A DNA stretch of 64,000 nt from Pelobacter sp. GTDB lineage: Bacteria > Desulfobacterota > Desulfuromonadia > Geobacterales > Pseudopelobacteraceae. The position numbers and the translations under genes were made by a program. Location of the stretch: positions 1 through 64,000 of the forward strand of contig JAVBXN010000060.1 of NCBI GenBank assembly GCA_030824515.1. Reading direction: 5' to 3'. The stretch's first letter is position 1. The number at the start of each line of letters is the position of its first letter. The notes beneath the pieces are model-generated. The model saw only the letters and a program-made list of their open reading frames with translations, made no database searches and was not told the origin of the DNA. Positions 61,162 through 64,000 of the stretch are shown here, in pieces.

Positions 61162-64000
61162 ATGCCACAGACCGATTATTACAAGCATAACCCATTGATT
61201 CACCGTGATCGCCGCTTGAGCAATTCCGCATCCGAGTGGGTGCGCTCGTTTACCTGCGAAGACCTGAAGCCTCTGATCGTCTGCCGTGGGCCGATCCGCA
61301 AGGAGGCCATGGATGTCTATGACGAGATGGGGATCGCCTATTACGGGATTCTTATTTCCGAAAAGGACTCGATTGTCTATCCCAATGCGCTGGCTCCGGA
61401 ACTGCGCCAGTTGACTGATTCAAGGCGCGTACATCGCGTTCCGGACTATTCCGGAGCGAGCAAAGAAGAGCGGATTGAACGTATCAACCAGATTATCGGC
61501 ATTGCCAAGGACAACTTCTATGACTCGATCTTTGCCGGCTACGGTTTCATGGCCGAGGATGAGGAATTTGTCGCTGCCATCGAAAAAGCCGGGCTTAAAT
61601 TCATCGGACCCTGCGCCGCAACCCAGGCCAAGGCTGGTAAAAAGGACGAGGCCAAGCGCACCGCGCTGCAGGTGAACGTCAGCGTTACTCCCGGCGTGGA
61701 CAATGTCACCGCCCGGACCCTGCTCAAGAAGTATCCTAACCGCGAAAAACTTTTGAAACTGGCAGAAGCCGAGGAACTGGCTCTTAACAAGGATGTGCTG
61801 GCAGACAAGAATCTGGCGGTGGAACTGCTTGCCGACCAGATCCTGATGGCTTCCTACAACAAGGGCATCGACCTGTTTTCGATCGATGAACTCTGTGCCC
61901 AGGTACAGACGGAAGTGGCCGAACTCTTCCGCAAATATCCACAGAGCCGTTTCCGCATCAAGGCGATCGGTGGCGGCGGCGGCAAGGGGCAGCGCATTCT
62001 GGGCGCCTCACTGCTGGCTGTCAAAAAAGCGGATGAGAAGCTGATTGCCAAGGCTGCCGCAGAAGCTCCAGCGATGGTCAGGGAAGTGTTGAACGAAGTC
62101 AAGGCCAATGGCGTTGGCGACAACAAGAACGTTCTGATCGAGCTGAATATCGAACAGACCCGGCACAACGAGATCCAGTTGCTGGGAAACGGTGAATGGT
62201 GCATCTCGCTTGGCGGCCGTGACTGTTCGCTGCAAATGCACGAGCAGAAGCTGCTTGAGGTCTCCGTCACGCAGGAAGGGCTGCTCGCCGCGATTGCCAG
62301 CGCCAGGACCGCCGGCAGGCAGGCGGAAGTCGAGGCGCTGGAATCCGACCTGAAGGTGCTTAACAGGATGGAAGAGGAGTCGGCCCGTTTCGGACAGGCT
62401 GTTGGCCTGGATTCCGCATCTACCTTTGAGTGCATCGTGGATCGCGATCGTCACTTCTTCATGGAAGTCAATACACGCATCCAGGTTGAACACCGCGTTA
62501 CTGAACTCTGTTACAGCCTGAAATTCACCAACCCGAAAGACAAGAAAGATTTCTTCATCGTTGAGTCGCTGGTCGAGGCGATGGCGCTTCTGGCCCGCCA
62601 TAAAGAGCGCTTGCCCAAGCCTGAGCGTATAGTCCGTTTCAACGCATCGGTCGAGGCCCGTCTGAATGCGACCGACGCGTCGCTTTCTCCACATGCCGGC
62701 GGCATGATCCGCTATTGGTCGAAGCCGATCGAAGGCGAGATTCGAGATGATCAGGGTATCAGTATGCTAAACCCCGATACCGGTATCTTCATGAAATACA
62801 AGGTGGCCGGAGCGTATGACTCCAATATTGCGCTGCTGCTCACCAAAGGCGGCGATCGTCAGGAAAGCTACGAGCGCCTGTCCGACGTGTTGTGCAGCAC
62901 CACGCTGCACGGCAGCGCCCTGGCAACCAACCTGGAGTTCCACTATGGTCTGGTAAGCTGGTTCCTTGGTAGAAATGTGATGGCCAAGCCGACGACACGT
63001 TTCGTGGTTCCATATCTCACGCTGGTGGGAACGCTGAAAGAGGAGGCCAACAAGCTTGATGTTGTTTATGCCTTCTTCCAGATGAAAAAACATTACGCCA
63101 AGCTGGTGTCTGAGCAGTATGCCGATCAGCCGGACGAGTGCGCCAGGCAGCTCAAGAACATGTCCGCACTGCTCGACCGCAAGGGAACCCTGATCACCCG
63201 CCCGATGGAGCTTCTGCTGGAAGACCCGCATCTGCTTTCCGGCTGGTTGAGCAGAAACATGAACAACTTCCGCATAGATAACGGCAAGGTCGTCTGGATA
63301 AGGAATCCGCTGGGTGTCATCAATGAAACCTACGAGTACCTTCATATGAACTATCGCCCTCACAAACCGTCGGCGGAAATAATCTGGGACCACGATAACG
63401 AGTTGCTGCAGAGTTCGTTGCTTTTCTATCGTACCTTGCGTGAAAGGTTTGGCCTGACACGCGGTGAATATTTCAAGCTCAATGAACTGCTCAAGATGGA
63501 AGCTCCGCAGGGTGGTTATGATGCCGAGATGTGGGAGCAGATCCGTTCCGCCCATGTCGGTTACGAGGCTGGACTTGAATTGCTGGGCATGCTGTTCCTG
63601 ATCGGGAATAATACCAAATTCTGGGAGATGAAGGTACTGGATGACCTGGAGGTTGTGATCCCGGACTATCTGACCGACCCGGATCTGCAGGCTCGCATGA
63701 AGAAGATACTGGTGCCGCCGCCATCCACCAAGGCCGACGAGATCGTGGCGGTTTGCGGCGGGATGTACTACGGGCAGGAAGCACCCGGCCTGCCGGCGTT
63801 TGTTTACGAAGGCATGCATTTCGAGAAGGATCAGCCGCTCTACATAATCGAAGTCATGAAGATGTTCAATACCATCCGGGCGCCGTTCTCCGGAACCATT
63901 GACAAGATCATCATCGACGGTGGTGATGGTACCATTGTACAGAAAGGGCAGCCGCTCTTCAAGATCACTCCCGACGAGAAATTTGTCGAGGTCGATCCCA
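61162..64000 (+). CDS. Long biotin carboxylase / biotin carrier protein, partial at right edge
   Basis: 946 residues seen, open to the window end, from ATG 61162 (GGAG upstream). The N-terminal biotin carboxylase domain includes FAGYGFMAEDEEFV and FIGP (near 147); the ATP-grasp glycine loop GGGGGKGQ is at about 270-277; the catalytic motif EVNTRIQVEHRVTE is at about 435-448 with the usual Glu, Asn and Arg residues. A large extra region (about 500-850) precedes a C-terminal biotinyl domain with the EVMKM motif, biotin-accepting lysine K900. Canonical ACC or PCC alpha subunits are about 450-670 residues, so this is an extended type. Its ATP-grasp also has a roughly 40-residue insertion. Confidence 0.93.
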   Translation, partial: MPQTDYYKHNPLIHRDRRLSNSASEWVRSFTCEDLKPLIVCRGPIRKEAMDVYDEMGIAYYGILISEKDSIVYPNALAPELRQLTDSRRVHRVPDYSGASKEERIERINQIIGIAKDNFYDSIFAGYGFMAEDEEFVAAIEKAGLKFIGPCAATQAKAGKKDEAKRTALQVNVSVTPGVDNVTARTLLKKYPNREKLLKLAEAEELALNKDVLADKNLAVELLADQILMASYNKGIDLFSIDELCAQVQTEVAELFRKYPQSRFRIKAIGGGGGKGQRILGASLLAVKKADEKLIAKAAAEAPAMVREVLNEVKANGVGDNKNVLIELNIEQTRHNEIQLLGNGEWCISLGGRDCSLQMHEQKLLEVSVTQEGLLAAIASARTAGRQAEVEALESDLKVLNRMEEESARFGQAVGLDSASTFECIVDRDRHFFMEVNTRIQVEHRVTELCYSLKFTNPKDKKDFFIVESLVEAMALLARHKERLPKPERIVRFNASVEARLNATDASLSPHAGGMIRYWSKPIEGEIRDDQGISMLNPDTGIFMKYKVAGAYDSNIALLLTKGGDRQESYERLSDVLCSTTLHGSALATNLEFHYGLVSWFLGRNVMAKPTTRFVVPYLTLVGTLKEEANKLDVVYAFFQMKKHYAKLVSEQYADQPDECARQLKNMSALLDRKGTLITRPMELLLEDPHLLSGWLSRNMNNFRIDNGKVVWIRNPLGVINETYEYLHMNYRPHKPSAEIIWDHDNELLQSSLLFYRTLRERFGLTRGEYFKLNELLKMEAPQGGYDAEMWEQIRSAHVGYEAGLELLGMLFLIGNNTKFWEMKVLDDLEVVIPDYLTDPDLQARMKKILVPPPSTKADEIVAVCGGMYYGQEAPGLPAFVYEGMHFEKDQPLYIIEVMKMFNTIRAPFSGTIDKIIIDGGDGTIVQKGQPLFKITPDEKFVEVDP

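Overview
The window looks like a chromosomal segment of a Geobacter-type bacterium (Desulfuromonadia/Geobacterales). The evidence is a tandem pair of PpcA-type triheme periplasmic cytochromes c7, a selenocysteine-specific elongation factor beside molybdenum-cofactor genes, flagellar motAB with flbD, a two-domain ACT regulator, glycolate-oxidase-type Fe-S protein GlcF, many c-di-GMP proteins (GGDEF, HD-GYP, PilZ), and a possible sigma-54 promoter. The species cannot be named from sequence reading alone. No tRNA, rRNA, CRISPR array or intact insertion sequence was seen.

Layout. 1-9.7 kb: a sigma-54-like small membrane gene (cut by the window edge), cysM (minus), then prmA-rsmE-zinc-ribbon protein, mutL with a split ChrA-type transporter, and a JAMM-domain/DinG helicase fusion. 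9.7-16.6 kb: a membrane protein, a histidine kinase/response regulator pair, ttcA, then the minus-strand group PilZ, BioD/DRTGG protein, flbD, motA, motB. 16.7-21 kb: a TPP riboswitch leading thiS-thiG-thiE and a YhcC-type radical SAM gene, then gltX. 21-31 kb: a REC/PAS/GGDEF protein, uvrB, two ppcA-like cytochromes, an orphan gspG, ppdK, and the AMMECR1-def-ACT group. 31-37 kb: a stand-alone molybdopterin oxidoreductase, a MazEF-type toxin-antitoxin pair, and the translationally coupled moaC-mog-selB operon.

36.9-44.8 kb (minus strand): dnaB, a PilB/GspE-like protein whose ATPase motifs have decayed, pilT, a pseudopilin, an HD-GYP phosphodiesterase and a zinc-ribbon membrane protein. This is the most unusual cluster in the window: a predicted c-di-GMP-binding pseudo-ATPase beside a real retraction ATPase and a c-di-GMP hydrolase. 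44.8-46.2 kb is an accessory patch (small ORF, non-coding stretch, ccdAB toxin-antitoxin, 16-bp hairpin). 46.2-50.4 kb holds a U32-family gene with arnT and arnB (lipid A aminosugar). 50.4-57.2 kb is housekeeping: cpoB, a LysM protein, dprA, topA, trmFO. 57.3-64 kb: glcF, an XRE-cupin regulator, and a biotin-dependent carboxylase (carboxyltransferase plus a very long biotin carboxylase/biotinyl protein cut by the right edge).

Regulatory signals seen include the TPP riboswitch with a visible antiterminator/terminator switch, an attenuator-like hairpin before ppdK, operator-like inverted repeats before mazEF, ccdAB and the XRE-cupin gene, and several strong intrinsic terminators. Two intergenic repeat-like elements (9667-9750 and 29233-29405) and a third degenerate one (57180-57325) deserve attention.
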